Positions 44,677-56,400 of a DNA stretch of 64,000 bases are shown piece after piece. Both the position numbers and the translations under genes were made by a program. Positions within the stretch are counted from its first letter, which is position 1; the number at the start of each line of letters is the position of its first letter. The DNA is from Turritopsis dohrnii (Eukaryota > Cnidaria > Hydrozoa > Anthoathecata > Oceaniidae). The notes below the pieces were generated by a model, which was not told where the DNA came from, did not search any database, and was given only the letters and a program-made list of their open reading frames with translations. The stretch lies in assembly GCA_027922465.2 (NCBI GenBank), contig BQMF02000284.1, positions 1 through 64,000 of the forward strand. The letters are read 5' to 3'.

Positions 44677-47600
44677 CTACATTTCTAGTGTAGTGTAGCA
44701 TCTCTCTCTAACATAGCCTTGCTGTAAAGTTCTACAAACCTTTACTTTCACTGCTTCAAAGCTTCGTGTTCGTGAAAATGCAACATACAGTTGACCGTGA
44801 CTGAAGCAAGGCCTTTGCATATAAATACCAACCCGTTCAAAAGTCTGACCTTGACTTTTGTTAATGGTAATTGCATATGACAAACGGACAGGAAATTGTG
44901 TTCGCTTCAGCTGAAACGGAAGGTTGGTATCATTCGGACACAAGGTCACTCTAGGAATAAGCACCCGATTTCCAGCAGAGATACCGGTCAGCACTTCACA
45001 ATCAAGGATATTCTCTCGGAGATTATGGATGACTAATCGTGTGCCGTTGCATAAACCATCCTTCAATGATAAATTTCGCAGCAGCATCACTATACTGTTG
45101 ACTTTCAAGTTCAACCGGTGTGGAGGCATTCCAGAAGGAGTAAGCGAATTGATGAACTCCATAGGATACAGATCAATCTCTTCTTGCTCATCAGAGACAA
45201 CAGAATCTACACTAAAGTATGTGACTGTTTCACCAGGCATTCCCTGAAGAATCCGTTCATTAATCATCAAAGCCTCGTCATTGGTCGGTGTCAGAATAAC
45301 ACGACTCGACATATCATCTCCTCCAGCATCACTAAAAATAGAGTGGATGATATCATTATTTTCATGCAAAACACATTCATGCGGAATTTCAATGGAATCT
45401 TTAAATGGATCATCCTCTTTTTTCAGTATCGCTCCGTTTCCTAATTCAAGTAGGAATTCTGCAAATTCCCTTTGCCCAGGAGCAGCTCTCATGTTGACAT
45501 TCAGATGAAAGATTTGCACTATTGGCCACAAGACAGAGCTCTTGATGCACGCTTCCACAATCTGAGCTGGTCTGCCTCTTTTCACAACAGGAAGAGTCTG
45601 TCTAAAATCACCACCTAAAAGAACAACCTTTCCAGCAAAAGGCACATCACTGTTACAGATATCTCTAAACATTCTATCAATAGCCTCAAGTGCATGCTTA
45701 GGAATCATACTTGCCTCATCAAATATTACAATATGCTGGTTACGTAAAAAATCGGCGTGCCTACTATTAGGCTTAACATTGCACGTTGAATTGTCTAATA
45801 CAGGAACAGGTAATTTGAAAAGAGAATGGACTGTCTTACCATTTTGTAACAGTGTTGCTGCAATTCCAGTCCACGCACACGTACTTACTGATAGGTTTCT
45901 TCCAATAACCTCGCGAATGATGTAATTGTACGTGAAAGTTTTACCTGTTCCACCGGGTCCATCAAGGAAGAAAATTTTAGCACTATTGTTGTCGTTTGTT
46001 ACCACTGCATCTAGGACTGCGTCGGCAACAGCAAGCTGGTCAGCATTCAACGTGTTCCTCATGTTGATGGCTTCTTCCCTCATTTCATCAGCATTTGGTA
46101 GATCGTCTGCAATAGCTTGTTCAAAAGCAGGTAAATCAAAGTCAGTAACAACCCTACCAAATTGCTGCAAGACTTCCTGAATTTTACCAAGAGCTGACTG
46201 CTCTGCTTGTACTTCCGTCTGGTGTCTCAAAAAATCTTCAACCATGTGAGCACGGAATCTTTCCCACAATTCAGCTGGATTGCTTGGCTCTCCATGGATC
46301 AGAATGAAGGAGAACGCTTTACGAATTTTAGAGGGAGTTGCTGATGCGGCAAGTTCCTCCATGGTTCGTATCCACAAAGTATCGTCATCCAATAGTCCAA
46401 GTGCAATACACGCTTCCCTAAAAGATCTATATACAATCCCATTAACAGTTCTAAGGTATTCAAAGGAAGTCGCACCAGGAACATGTAACAAAAGCACACG
46501 TAAGAAATACCTTTCACCTTGCCGAATGCTAGTATTGTACATTCTACTTACAATTTTTTCTGCTCCACGCTGCCGTGTCACCCACTTGTGTTGTCGTGTT
46601 TGAAACACGTAATGGTGGGGGATATCAGGATATAAATATTGACGTGCCCGTTCGTCAACACGATTTAATTCGAACCAAGCAGTTAACTTGGTGTGCTCTT
46701 GTCCTCTTTCCAGTGCTGCTTGTTCCTGTCCTTCTCTGAAAAAAATCTGCTGCTCATTTGGAAGGTGAACAGGAAGTCGTAAAATAGCATGACTTTGAGT
46801 GTGCATTGGAAAAGAGCATAAACGCCACACAGCTTCTGGAGCAGATACATACCTCGCATCTAAAAAGGTTTTGATTTCGTCATGATCTATTCGCTCATTG
46901 ATTTCAAAATGAGCAGTATCATGTCCTTTGTAAATGTATTTGTACAAATACTTGACGCTTTTAACGGAAACACAGGCCTCTAGGTTTATATGTGCATTGT
47001 ACTTTTTGCTGAGGAAAGGGTTGTATGGGACGATCCATCTGTTGTCAAGATCCATATTTCGAATTCGAACAGTTCTTCCGTCATCTGGTCGGTGATATAA
47101 AGGATAGCCATCCACATTTAAAACAGTTCCATTGTTGAACTTCTTCGGAAAATTTTTGCTGCACTTACCATCTTGCATACACGGTGAAGACACATTCAAA
47201 TGGCCACACGGACCATGGACCATGCAAGATTTGATGATTTCGTAAAGTTCTGGTTCTTGGTCCTGATTTGGAATTCGTGCCGATATCAATGAATCAATGT
47301 CATCAGCATTGCGCAACTTAAAATCGTTGCCGAGATGCAACAGCATGTGCACATGAGGTAGCCCCCTTTTCTGAAATTCTATAACATCCACCTGTGCTAC
47401 AGATACACCTAGAACAGAATCTTTTACAATATCGTTTTTAAGAGCTTCCAGCTTCAATTTGAATACTCGTGTAACCAGATCTGGCCTATCTGATGGAGTT
47501 TGACCAGGCAAAAGATTTTGAACAATTTCAGGCCATTTAGGATTGCATGTAAAAGTTAAAAATAAATCTGGTTTACCTTTTTTCGAAACTAATGCCATAG

Positions 47601-49452
47601 CATCTAGGTACAATTGGTGCATATTTCTCGGTGAACCTGAAAAGGTAGATGGCAATACAACGACATTACCCGCACGGAGGTTTCGTTCATGGGCAGCTTC
47701 CTCCAAATAGTCCATTAAGCCTGTGTAGCTATCCGCCCGTAATTGTTCTTGGTTCTGGCGTATGAAGTCGAGTCTCGCTCCCTCCACTTTGACATAGCTG
47801 TCAACAACAAACTGTTGAAATAGTTTTCCAGCTAAATGTAAAGCAGAAAATTCACGTCTAATGGCAATACGATAAATGTAATACTGCAATTGTGTAATTT
47901 TATTCCGCCTTTCAGTTGCATGCTGTTGTACGTGATTCATGTTCGGACTCCATCCAGGATCACCTCTAGGAAAAATTATTGGATACATCATGGAGTCAAT
48001 GTTTGTCGACATGTAAGAAATATTTCGCAAGGGCTGATCTCTTGGATACACTACAATATTTCTACCAGCCGGAGGCGCACCATCGTTACCTACAAAAATT
48101 GCTGCGACTTCTTCGTGATGTGGAGCATTGTATCTCCTCCTGTCTTCACCTTCACGCATATACATACCCACTACCGAGGTTGGTCTATTTTCTAAGAGCG
48201 CCCTTTCTTCTTCTTCTCGTTCGACCTGAGCCAAATTACGATATGCTGCGGCATAAGGTGAAACTCTATTAATGACCGTTTGTATTTGCCCCATCAAGTC
48301 TCTGTTGCAATCCGCATTGGAAGGGTTTTGCATACGCATGTCAAGCGAATTAGCAGCTTCGATAATATACAGTTGGCTAAACATAGGCACTTGGTTTTCA
48401 TTAGCATGCAGTGCTCCATACCTATGTAGCAGTTGTCCACATATCCTAAAACATGGAGGCCCATTTCCTGGGGGTGGACGCAGATTAGCTGACAGAGAAG
48501 CAAAACTAAATGCATTATTATAAACTCTAATACACTTACGGAAATGTTTACCCAGTGCAGAATCATCAAGTAAAAGATTCCTTAACTCAGGCGGATAATG
48601 TAATAAATTTGGAAGATGTACCTTTCCATTTGTGCAACATTTAAAATTAGTTTCACGGTCGAATTTGAGTGCTCCACAATGTTCACATAAAAGATTAAAT
48701 TCACCTAAAGAATGAATGTCAGGTAAATTATTGTTTTCAATATCAATCCGTGCAGCATTTAAAAAGCGAGCCCTGCGCACTCGTCTGTTTCGGACATATG
48801 CTCTTTGGTGTTGTTGAGCATTAGCTGCACGTCGAACAGCAGCTTGTTCCGGTTGCTCATTTTCTCTAAGCAATTGCTGACGTTGAGCATCAGTTGCACG
48901 TCGAGCAGCAGCTTGTTCGGGTTGCTCATTGTTTCTCAGAAGTTGGTGATGTTGAGCATCAGTTGCACGTCGAGCAGCAGTTTGTTCAGGTTGCTCATTA
49001 TCTCTTAGCGACTGCTGTCGGAGGGCTTGTTCTTCAAGTCGAGCAGCTACTTGATCAGGTTGCTCATTATCTCTTAGCGCCTGTTGTCGGTGAGCTTGCG
49101 CTTCAAGTCGAGCAGCAACTTGCTCAGGTTGCTCATTGTTTCTTAGAAGTTGGTGATGTTGAGCATCAGCTGCACGTCGAGCAGCAGCTTGTTCAGGTTG
49201 CTCATTAGCCCGTCGCTGTCTTTGATTTTGTGCATCCCTCTCCCTTCTCAACTGAGCACGAATTGCACTTTGATTTGCACGGTATCTCCTTTGTCGTTCA
49301 GCATTCCTAATTCGACGACGTTGTTGAGGGTCATCAGGGAGTTGTTGTTGCCTCTCCTGTTGATGTTGCCGTGCATCAACTATGTCTCCATCAAATTGTG
49401 ACCGAGGCAAAACAAACCTTTGAGGGATTTCGTAGTCATGATCAGAATTCAT
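44677..49452 (-). CDS. Helitron Rep-helicase transposase (1,591 aa)
   Basis: One uninterrupted frame from ATG at 49452. Residues about 83-220 are six tandem 23-residue repeats of the type NEQPEQAAARRAADAQ, similar to STPR DNA-binding repeats. Residues 256-280 hold a Cys-rich element (CEHCG, FKCCTNGKVHL). The Rep domain has PDLFLTFTCNPKWPEI (about 629), the HUH motif FQKRGLPHVHMLLHL (about 693-707) and the Tyr pair in VKYLYKYIYKGHD (about 833-845). A Pif1-like SF1B helicase follows: FLDGPGGTGKTF (Walker A, about 1162), HIVIFDEASMI (about 1241), LLGGDFRQTLPVV, LTPTNDEALMIN and YAITINKSQGQTF with YVAFSRTR. All catalytic residues I can identify are present. The protein would nick, unwind and transfer one strand in rolling-circle transposition in the nucleus. 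Confidence 0.95.
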   Translation of the reverse strand: MNSDHDYEIPQRFVLPRSQFDGDIVDARQHQQERQQQLPDDPQQRRRIRNAERQRRYRANQSAIRAQLRRERDAQNQRQRRANEQPEQAAARRAADAQHHQLLRNNEQPEQVAARLEAQAHRQQALRDNEQPDQVAARLEEQALRQQSLRDNEQPEQTAARRATDAQHHQLLRNNEQPEQAAARRATDAQRQQLLRENEQPEQAAVRRAANAQQHQRAYVRNRRVRRARFLNAARIDIENNNLPDIHSLGEFNLLCEHCGALKFDRETNFKCCTNGKVHLPNLLHYPPELRNLLLDDSALGKHFRKCIRVYNNAFSFASLSANLRPPPGNGPPCFRICGQLLHRYGALHANENQVPMFSQLYIIEAANSLDMRMQNPSNADCNRDLMGQIQTVINRVSPYAAAYRNLAQVEREEEERALLENRPTSVVGMYMREGEDRRRYNAPHHEEVAAIFVGNDGAPPAGRNIVVYPRDQPLRNISYMSTNIDSMMYPIIFPRGDPGWSPNMNHVQQHATERRNKITQLQYYIYRIAIRREFSALHLAGKLFQQFVVDSYVKVEGARLDFIRQNQEQLRADSYTGLMDYLEEAAHERNLRAGNVVVLPSTFSGSPRNMHQLYLDAMALVSKKGKPDLFLTFTCNPKWPEIVQNLLPGQTPSDRPDLVTRVFKLKLEALKNDIVKDSVLGVSVAQVDVIEFQKRGLPHVHMLLHLGNDFKLRNADDIDSLISARIPNQDQEPELYEIIKSCMVHGPCGHLNVSSPCMQDGKCSKNFPKKFNNGTVLNVDGYPLYHRPDDGRTVRIRNMDLDNRWIVPYNPFLSKKYNAHINLEACVSVKSVKYLYKYIYKGHDTAHFEINERIDHDEIKTFLDARYVSAPEAVWRLCSFPMHTQSHAILRLPVHLPNEQQIFFREGQEQAALERGQEHTKLTAWFELNRVDERARQYLYPDIPHHYVFQTRQHKWVTRQRGAEKIVSRMYNTSIRQGERYFLRVLLLHVPGATSFEYLRTVNGIVYRSFREACIALGLLDDDTLWIRTMEELAASATPSKIRKAFSFILIHGEPSNPAELWERFRAHMVEDFLRHQTEVQAEQSALGKIQEVLQQFGRVVTDFDLPAFEQAIADDLPNADEMREEAINMRNTLNADQLAVADAVLDAVVTNDNNSAKIFFLDGPGGTGKTFTYNYIIREVIGRNLSVSTCAWTGIAATLLQNGKTVHSLFKLPVPVLDNSTCNVKPNSRHADFLRNQHIVIFDEASMIPKHALEAIDRMFRDICNSDVPFAGKVVLLGGDFRQTLPVVKRGRPAQIVEACIKSSVLWPIVQIFHLNVNMRAAPGQREFAEFLLELGNGAILKKEDDPFKDSIEIPHECVLHENNDIIHSIFSDAGGDDMSSRVILTPTNDEALMINERILQGMPGETVTYFSVDSVVSDEQEEIDLYPMEFINSLTPSGMPPHRLNLKVNSIVMLLRNLSLKDGLCNGTRLVIHNLRENILDCEVLTGISAGNRVLIPRVTLCPNDTNLPFQLKRTQFPVRLSYAITINKSQGQTFERVGIYMQRPCFSHGQLYVAFSRTRSFEAVKVKVCRTLQQGYVRERCYTTLEM

Positions 49453-50014
49453 AACTCAAAAGAACAATGTATATAACAAAAACAGGAATGTTTTTTAATT
49501 TTTATCACCACAAAAATAAAAACACAGCACTGTTTTTTGTCAGTTTACCTAGCTAAATAGACAACATAATAAACCAAAAAGCAAACTTTCCTTTGTTGTC
49601 TTTAGGCAAACAAAATGATCGTTTTTCTCAACTTTATTTCTTTCTTTTTGCGCGAATAAGAATCAAGATGGTTGAAAGCGAACTTGATAAATTTCCTTTC
49701 GTTGCCATGACATTGAACGGGGGTTACAAATACTTAATGTGTATTCGTTCAAGGTCAGTCTGAGGTAGTTATTGTAGAAGTATGAATTCAAAATTAGCTA
49801 ATATTTTCATATATGTATATTTGCAGTTAAAAGTATTATCATTTCTTGCAGCCATCGTCATTTCTTTGGTGGGAGTTACACATTTATACCCCCTAAATGT
49901 ATATAAGTTCTCCGCGATCTCTCCGTTGCAGATCCCCGATCTACCATTTTGCGTGACAGACAGACAAACAAACAAACAAACAGACAGACGGAGAATCGGC
50001 TATTAATATATAGA

Positions 50015-50499
50015 TTAAGGTGTATCTTGCCGTTATGACAACATTTGAAATTACTTTCATCGGCAAACATTTTAGCACTACAACGTTGACAAACCTTGTC
50101 CATTGGGCCTAAGTAATGTTGCTCAGGCAATTGATCAGGTTGACGCGCAGCACAATGCAAACTTAATGTAGCCCGTCTAGCTCGCATACGTTGCATATTT
50201 CTATTCCGCCTAGCTAATCTTTCATCAGCGTTTTCATTTTGACGGTACTGAACGCGTCTTTCAGCATTGCGATTCCTACGGCGCTCATTCTCAGAAATAC
50301 CTTGAGAATTATGGAGATCATCCGTGTTATCAACTTGCGTTTCGCGACGTCGTGCAATAGCGACATCTTCGTGTGCAAACCTACGTTGGATTACTGATCG
50401 AATTTGTTGTTGATCAGGTGGTTGCAAAACAAATTGTCCATTCCTGAAAGTTGCTGGAATGGCAGGGGCAATAGCATTGCCTCTTCCTATATTATACAT
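50015..50499 (-). pseudogene. Helitron-1 Rep N-terminus, split off by Helitron-2
   Basis: ATG at 50499 opens MYNIGRGNAIAPAIPATFRN, then a basic Arg/Asn-rich stretch (ENERRRNRNAERRVQYRQNE) and a Cys-rich element (VCQRCSAK, NFKCCHNGKIHL). It resembles the N-terminus of the Helitron-2 protein but lacks the 23-residue repeats. The frame is interrupted exactly at the Helitron-2 5' end and continues at 43185. Confidence 0.85.
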
Positions 50500-51264
50500 G
50501 ACAGACAGTAAAGGAAACTTTAGGATAAATATAACTACCAAATTGTTGATTAACTCCCAACCCTGAATAAAATAAAAGTTTGACTTTTATGAAAATTAAA
50601 AACGCAATTAAAATATGGGTTTCATGAAAGAAAAAGATAACTGTAACACATTGTAACAATCACCTGAGAAAACTATGAACTGTTCTTAAAATATCGCCAC
50701 ACTCCTTTTAACTTTCTGCTTTTTAATGCATATATCAACTCTGAATAAAGAATTATAAAAACACACTTTTATTTTCCATAAATCATCTTCTGAAATTAAC
50801 AACAATAATAAATTATATACCTCGTAAACTTTACTGGCTTTAATCTTTACTCTATTCTTTATCCCACTTCTTTTTCTGTTTTCTGCTTCTCTGAATAGGA
50901 ATCATAAAATAAGACACTTTCATTTTCCATTTCATTTCTATCGAAATAAACAACAATACAAAGTTACCTCATAAACTTTACTGGCTTTTGCTTTCTTTTC
51001 TTTCTTTTTCCTTTTTTTTATGATCACCTCCTTCGCTTTTTCAATACGAAAATTAATTTGTTTACATTTTGAACGAACTTAGTTGCTATGTTTACAAAAC
51101 GTTCGAAACAATAAAAATAAAATGCAATGTAAAGGTATCTGTCCTTTACTAATCGTAGAAAAATATTAACCGTGGTCTTAAACACCTTTATGAAAAAGTG
51201 ACCGCAAAAACGACCCGAAATTTTAGAGAGTGAAAGCGTGTTAGTATATAGATGATGATGATGT

Positions 51265-51733
51265 TAGAAATAGCTTCATGGATGGTGCAAAAAACTTGTT
51301 ACATTATTTTGTTCATAATGCAAGACATCATTATGGTCAAACATTTTGTGTATACAATGTACCCGGCTAACTTCATTTTGTAGAAGATGCTGATCATTTT
51401 GGAGTTTCATTAAACAGTATTTCCTGTTTCCAGTTTGAAAATCATTTACAAATGATTAAAGCCTTAGTGAGGGGAAAATAAAATCCTCTTGTTCAAATTA
51501 TTAAGCAGACTGAGGAATTAAACAATTAACAACGGAAGATGGATGCAATAATAAATTCATGTTTTTTAACCAAGAAAGGTGTTGCTTTTGTCAAGCAAAT
51601 TGGTCAGAGAAGTGAGATTCAATGCCACTATGATCTTAAGTCTAGTTTAGATAATTTCTTTGATGACTTTATGGACTCTAAAGAGTTGGAGATTTACCTC
51701 TTGCGATTCAATCTGAAGCCGACTGTGTATTAA
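51265..51733 (+). pseudogene. Transposase C-terminus remnant (DUF4218-like)
   Basis: The plus strand reads NSFMDGAKNLLHYFVHNARH, FCVYNVPG, a stop, LHFVEDADHFGVSLNSISCF, QFENHLQMIKALVRGK, a stop, and NPLVQIIKQTEELNN, then KMDAIINSCFLTKKG to a TAA at 51731. The pattern VHxLxHLxxDVxxFGxLxxxSxFxFEN with LVRGK is the conserved block of CMC/EnSpm-like transposases (DUF4218 type). Three stops show decay. Helitron-1's 5' end lies 13 bases upstream, so the rest of the gene may lie left of 40442. Confidence 0.65.
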
Positions 51734-51739
51734 AAAGTC

Positions 51740-52190
51740 TAAAGAATTGTTAAAAAAATGAGTTGCTTTACAATATAAAAACAATGTCAAAGTAATTATT
51801 CCATTGTTTATATAATTAGAGGGATTTTTGTATTTTAGACTTAGATGGCTTTGTATTTTCATTGTATATAATTTTTATTTTGATTGTCTCATGTCGAAAA
51901 GTGCAGAAATTTGGTGTGCACAAAATGTGCCTGAAAAAAAGGTTGATGCATACATAATCATTATGAAGCCACCACATGCTGAATGGGTTGTATCATTTTG
52001 TGATTACATGAAAAATCATAGTAAAATCATTTTGGCTGGTTGGAGAAAGTCAAATATTGAGCATTGATATTTTTGCATTAACAACCAAACCATGGAAAAT
52101 GATGATAGGAAAGACATATTTCTAGAATGAATTGCAAAAATAACTTATTTTTTTGTTTCTAAGAGTTCATCTTGAGTCTTAGTTTAAATA
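51740..52190. other. 3' region of the transposase remnant, no gene recognised
   Basis: AT-rich. A 79-codon frame at 51828-52067 (containing KSAEIWCAQNVPEKK) might be another remnant, but I recognise no family. Confidence 0.4.
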
Positions 52191-53436
52191 CTAGTACTAG
52201 CCGCCAAGGCAGCGTCGCTCGCCGCCCATGTCCACTTGCTCTGTATCACTGTATCAATAAACGTCTCGTACAACTTGTGTTCAACCAGAAGCAGATTCGA
52301 AGTCACAACCTCTGATAAAACCAATCTTTTATCAGTGTAACAATACACTCAAAACGTAGAGAGAGGAAACTTCAACTTTTTATTAGCTTTTGTTTAAAAA
52401 AAGTCACGCGCTCTAACATGGGTGCTATCAAACGTAAGGGGGAAATGGTTTTTCTTTTTAAAAAGATCACACGGGAGGAGAGAGAAATAGGAACGTGCTA
52501 GATGAATAAAGTGAATAAAAAAAACCCGTTAGATCTGATTGAAATAGATTAAAAGAAATCGATTATAAGAATTTAAGACAAAAGGAAAAGAAAATATTTG
52601 GTATCATGATACTCTTTTTTTACCTATCGGTTTTCAAACATTTTGATTGCTTGAAAAAAAGTTCACTCGTCTCAGACAGTCAGGCAAGGATACCTTAGGA
52701 TACACTGGTAAACCGCACATGCTGCCACGTTCTGCCACTGCTGCTTTTATGTCCAAAGCGTTTAATCAGTTAGTTTCTTTGTATTTAGTTAATGTACTGT
52801 TTTCAAAGCCAAGTCAACGTGGAATATAAAACTAACAATAATAATAAAAACAAAACGTTATTCTTATTAGTTCATCAGCCAAAAAAAGTTACGTTCGATT
52901 GGGGGTTGCAATGTATTTGTTTCGAACTCACGTCGCACACGAAAAAGAAATAATTTCGCTCACAGCTCAATGTACCATTTTGCGTGACTTACAAACAAAC
53001 AAATGCACAAACAAACAGAGAATCAACTATTAATATATAGATCCCGTGTAAAAATTTTTTACGGGTTTTAATTCTGAAAGTGACGATTCAAAAATGCTTT
53101 CGAAAAATTAAATCACAGCATGACGAACAGAAAGGGTATCAGTGCTGTAAGTACTTTAAACTTAAGATATAGGAGCGCGGAACAGTCATTTTACTTGGAA
53201 GATCTTAAACCCATCAAAAATAAAAATACGCGCTGAGTGTGCATCGGCTTTTTTCAAAATAAAATGTATCGATTGAAGATGCAATGCAATGGTTGGCCGT
53301 GATGAAAAATCTAGCGTTAATACGAAAAAAAAAACACTTCTCACCCTTTTAATTAAGACACTCTATGTATTCCAGCTGAAGCATTTTTAGTTCACTATCA
53401 ACAGTTATGAACAGAAAAACTTTTTAATCGGAAGAT
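52191..53436 (-). mobile_element. 3' end of a further Helitron, split by N2
   Basis: Once N2 is removed, the minus strand shows a hairpin (CCCGTAAAAAATTTTTACACGGG) a few bases before CTAG (52194-52191), flanked by T. The body continues from 53042 upward; a block at about 53265-53300 (GATGCAATGCAATG) also occurs at 34236 beside the Helitron ends there. The 5' end was not found. Confidence 0.65.
52197..53041 (-). mobile_element. Short non-autonomous Helitron (N2)
   Basis: The 5' end TCTATATATTAATAG is at 53041 and the 3' GC hairpin plus CTAG at 52197 on the minus strand. It is homologous to 33278-34081 in the opposite orientation. The flanks are A and T. It interrupts the 3' end of another Helitron: ACTAGTA on the left joins TCCCGTGTAAAAA on the right. 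Confidence 0.85.
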
Positions 53437-56400
53437 CTGCGCCATTGTGCCATTCTGACATTCAACCACAAACCGCCTCTATTGAAACCATCTCCATCGA
53501 TCCTGATGCTCTACTTACAACTCAACAACGACAACAGTTCTGTGACATCAATGCTCACTATCATGCAGTTTACCAACCAAATTTTGGTGCTTACAACGAC
53601 AGAAGTGGTCCCATCCGCGCCGACATCAATGTAGGTCCCGTTGAACCTCCTTCCCAAAAAGGTAAACTTCCATTTTACAATCAAGGGACTCTCCAACTTT
53701 TACAGGAAGAAGCTGACAAAGTTGAACGTTGAGGCGTCCTTGCGAAATCTGAGGACGTTGGGGTTAATGTGAAATTTGTGTCCCCTAGCTTCTTACGTAG
53801 AAAACCAGACGGGAGCTATCGATTTGTTACAGCTTTCAACAACTTGGGTCAATATGTTGGAATCACACCTACTGCAACAATGAAAAGTGATGATGTTCTA
53901 CACCGTTTGTCGAACTACAAATACATCATTAAAACTGATTTTACAAAGAGCTTCTTTCAAATCCCAGTTACTAAGAAATCCGTGCCATACTTAGCAACAG
54001 TGACCCCATTTAAAGGACTGAGAGTTTATTTACGATCTGCTATGGGGATGCCTGGTTCATCCGAATTTCTCAACGCACTAACATCTCGAGTATTCGGTGA
54101 CTATATTACTGAGGGGTTTCTTACCGTTATCCACGACGATTTGTTCATAGGTGCAAACACTATCCCAGACCTACTTGACCTACGTGATTATGAAAGGGTC
54201 CTTCAACGCATCTCAGAAAACAACCTCACGCTTTCTCCAAAGAAAACCGTCATCTGTCCACAATCTACTGTCATCTTAGGATGGAGATGGTGCAATGGTA
54301 CCATATCACCTTGTAATCACAAAATATCCGCTTTGGCTGCCGTTACACCACCAAAGACATGTTCTTCAATGCGCTCATATATCGGTTCGTTTAAAGCTCT
54401 CTCCAGATGTATCCCAAAGTATGCCTCATTAATATCGCCACTTGAAGATGCCATTAAAGGTTTAGACGGCCACCAACGTATCGATTGGGACGATGCTCTT
54501 TTGCGTCATTTTAATGACGCCCAAACGGCCCTACAGAATCCAGAAACGCTCACGGTTCCTCGACGATCAGGTCAGTTATCACTCACAACAGATGCATCCC
54601 CGGTGAACAAAGGTTTAGGAGCCACCCTTTTCGTTAATTGTGACGGGAAGCAACATATCGCTCAGCATTACAGCTTTAAACTCAAAGAACATCAATTGAA
54701 ATGGTATCCTTGTGAATTAGAAGCACTAGCCATAGCATCTGCTGTCAACAACTTTTCAACATATGCTAGAGAATCAATACATCCTTTGCAAGTGCTCACC
54801 GATTCAAAACCATGTGTACAAGCTTTCGATAAACTTTGCCAAGGACATTTTTCAGCTTCTGCAAGAGTCTCTACTTTCTTATCGACTTTATCATCCTACA
54901 ACATATCTGTTCAGCATATCCCAGGGAAAGACAACCTGAGTGACTTTAATTCTCGAAATCCTGTACCATGCTGTGATCAATTGTGTCAAATATGTAAATT
55001 CGTCAATGACACTATAAGCTCAGTTGTAGGTGCTGCCACTACAAACGTGACCAACCAACGAAACCCTCCTATGCCATCCCTCAACAAAACTGCTTGGCGA
55101 TCCGCGCAACACGACTGTCCCGACCTTCGCAGAGCCTTTGCACACCTGACTCATGGCACACGACCTTCCCGGAAATCACGTGATCTGAAACACCTCCGTC
55201 GATACCTCAGTGAGGCATCCCTCGACGACACAGGCTTGATTATTGTCAAGAGATCTGACCCATTTACCGGTTCACGACATTTGATAGTTGTCCCATTCCA
55301 CATCATCCCTGGTATCGTAACCGCAATTCATCTTCGATATAACCATCCGTCAAAACATCAACTAAAGCTGCTATTTGACCGCCATTTCTTTGGTATCAAT
55401 AGTGAATCCATTATCAACAGTGTGGTGGATCAATGCTGTCAATGCAATTCCGTCAAGTCGATTCCGAAAGAAGTCTTTATTCAGTCACCTTCCCTAGCAG
55501 CATCTGCTCCCGGTGAAGCATTTTTCTCCGACATCCTTCGACGAAACCAACAGAAAATCTGTGTCACCAGAGATGTTCATTCATCGTTTACCACCGCATC
55601 CATCATTGACGATGAAACCGCTCCATCACTTCGTACAGCTCTTCTTGTCACAACATCCAACATCCGCTCACCCAACTGTACAGTTCGCATCGACCCTGCA
55701 GCTGGATTCCAAGCCATTCGTAACGACTTAACACTTCAGCAACATGGTATCAAACTCGATTTTGGCCATATCAAAAATAAAAACTCAAACAGTGTTGTAG
55801 ATAAAGCCATCCAAGAACTAGAAATTGAATTATTAAAGAACGATCCATCAGGCATTCCAATCTCTAATCTATAACTACAGTCTGCCATTCAAATTATGAA
55901 CAGTCGTATCAGAAATCGAAGCTTATCTGCCAGAGAGATACTTTTCCAGAGGGATCAAGTCACGAATGAACAGTTACAATTGAACGACGCCAAACTGTCC
56001 GCCCAACAAGACAGTATACGTGTTAAAGAACCATCTTCCCAGTGCTACCTCGAAAGCTCCTAAAGGTAACACTGCCACATCTACGAACCTAACACCTGGT
56101 GATTTGGTATTCATAAAAGACGAACGTAACAAGAACAAAGCTAGGAACCGTTACGTCATCATCAAAATTGAAGGTAAATACGCGACCTTACAGAATCTCA
56201 CGACAAAATTCAGCTCGCGTCAGTAAGAAGTTCCGTTGGTGAACCTCTATCTTGCATGCGGCCCGTCAAACAACTTCACTGACCTTCAACTTCGCGAACA
56301 AACGGACAGTTCCGACAGTGATTTCGTTGAAGAACCTGCTGACGATGTAATAGACAGAGAGGAAATACCACAGCTTCCTCAGCAAGAGAATATACACCAG

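Larger units (their letters stand above)
43186..50014 (-). mobile_element. Helitron-2, apparently complete and autonomous
   Basis: The minus-strand 5' end TCTATATATTAATAGCCGAT is at 50014. The 3' end is at 43186, with the GC hairpin (GGCGGCGAGCGACGCCGCC) followed by TTGGCGGCTAG. The flanks are A and T. It sits inside the Rep gene of Helitron-1, and joining the flanks at A|T restores that frame from HNGKIHL to NDINYP. It holds one intact 1,591-codon Rep-helicase gene. It is 6,829 bases long and the youngest large element here, judged by its intact frame and nested position. Confidence 0.92.
40442..51252 (-). mobile_element. Helitron-1, interrupted by Helitron-2
   Basis: The 5' end (TCTATATACTAACACGC on the minus strand) is at 51252 and the 3' end at 40442, with a hairpin (CCTGTAAAAAGTATTTACACGG) and CTAG. 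Flanks are A on the 5' side and T on the 3' side, as for Helitron insertion. Without the inserted 6.8 kb Helitron-2 it is about 4.0 kb long and holds a Rep region but no helicase. The 5' region has a direct repeat of about 80 bases (near 50770 and 50925). Confidence 0.8.

Noticed and set aside
45000..49400. Plus-strand frames opposite the Helitron transposase
   Set aside because: They are shadows of the 1,591-codon minus-strand gene and show no family motifs.
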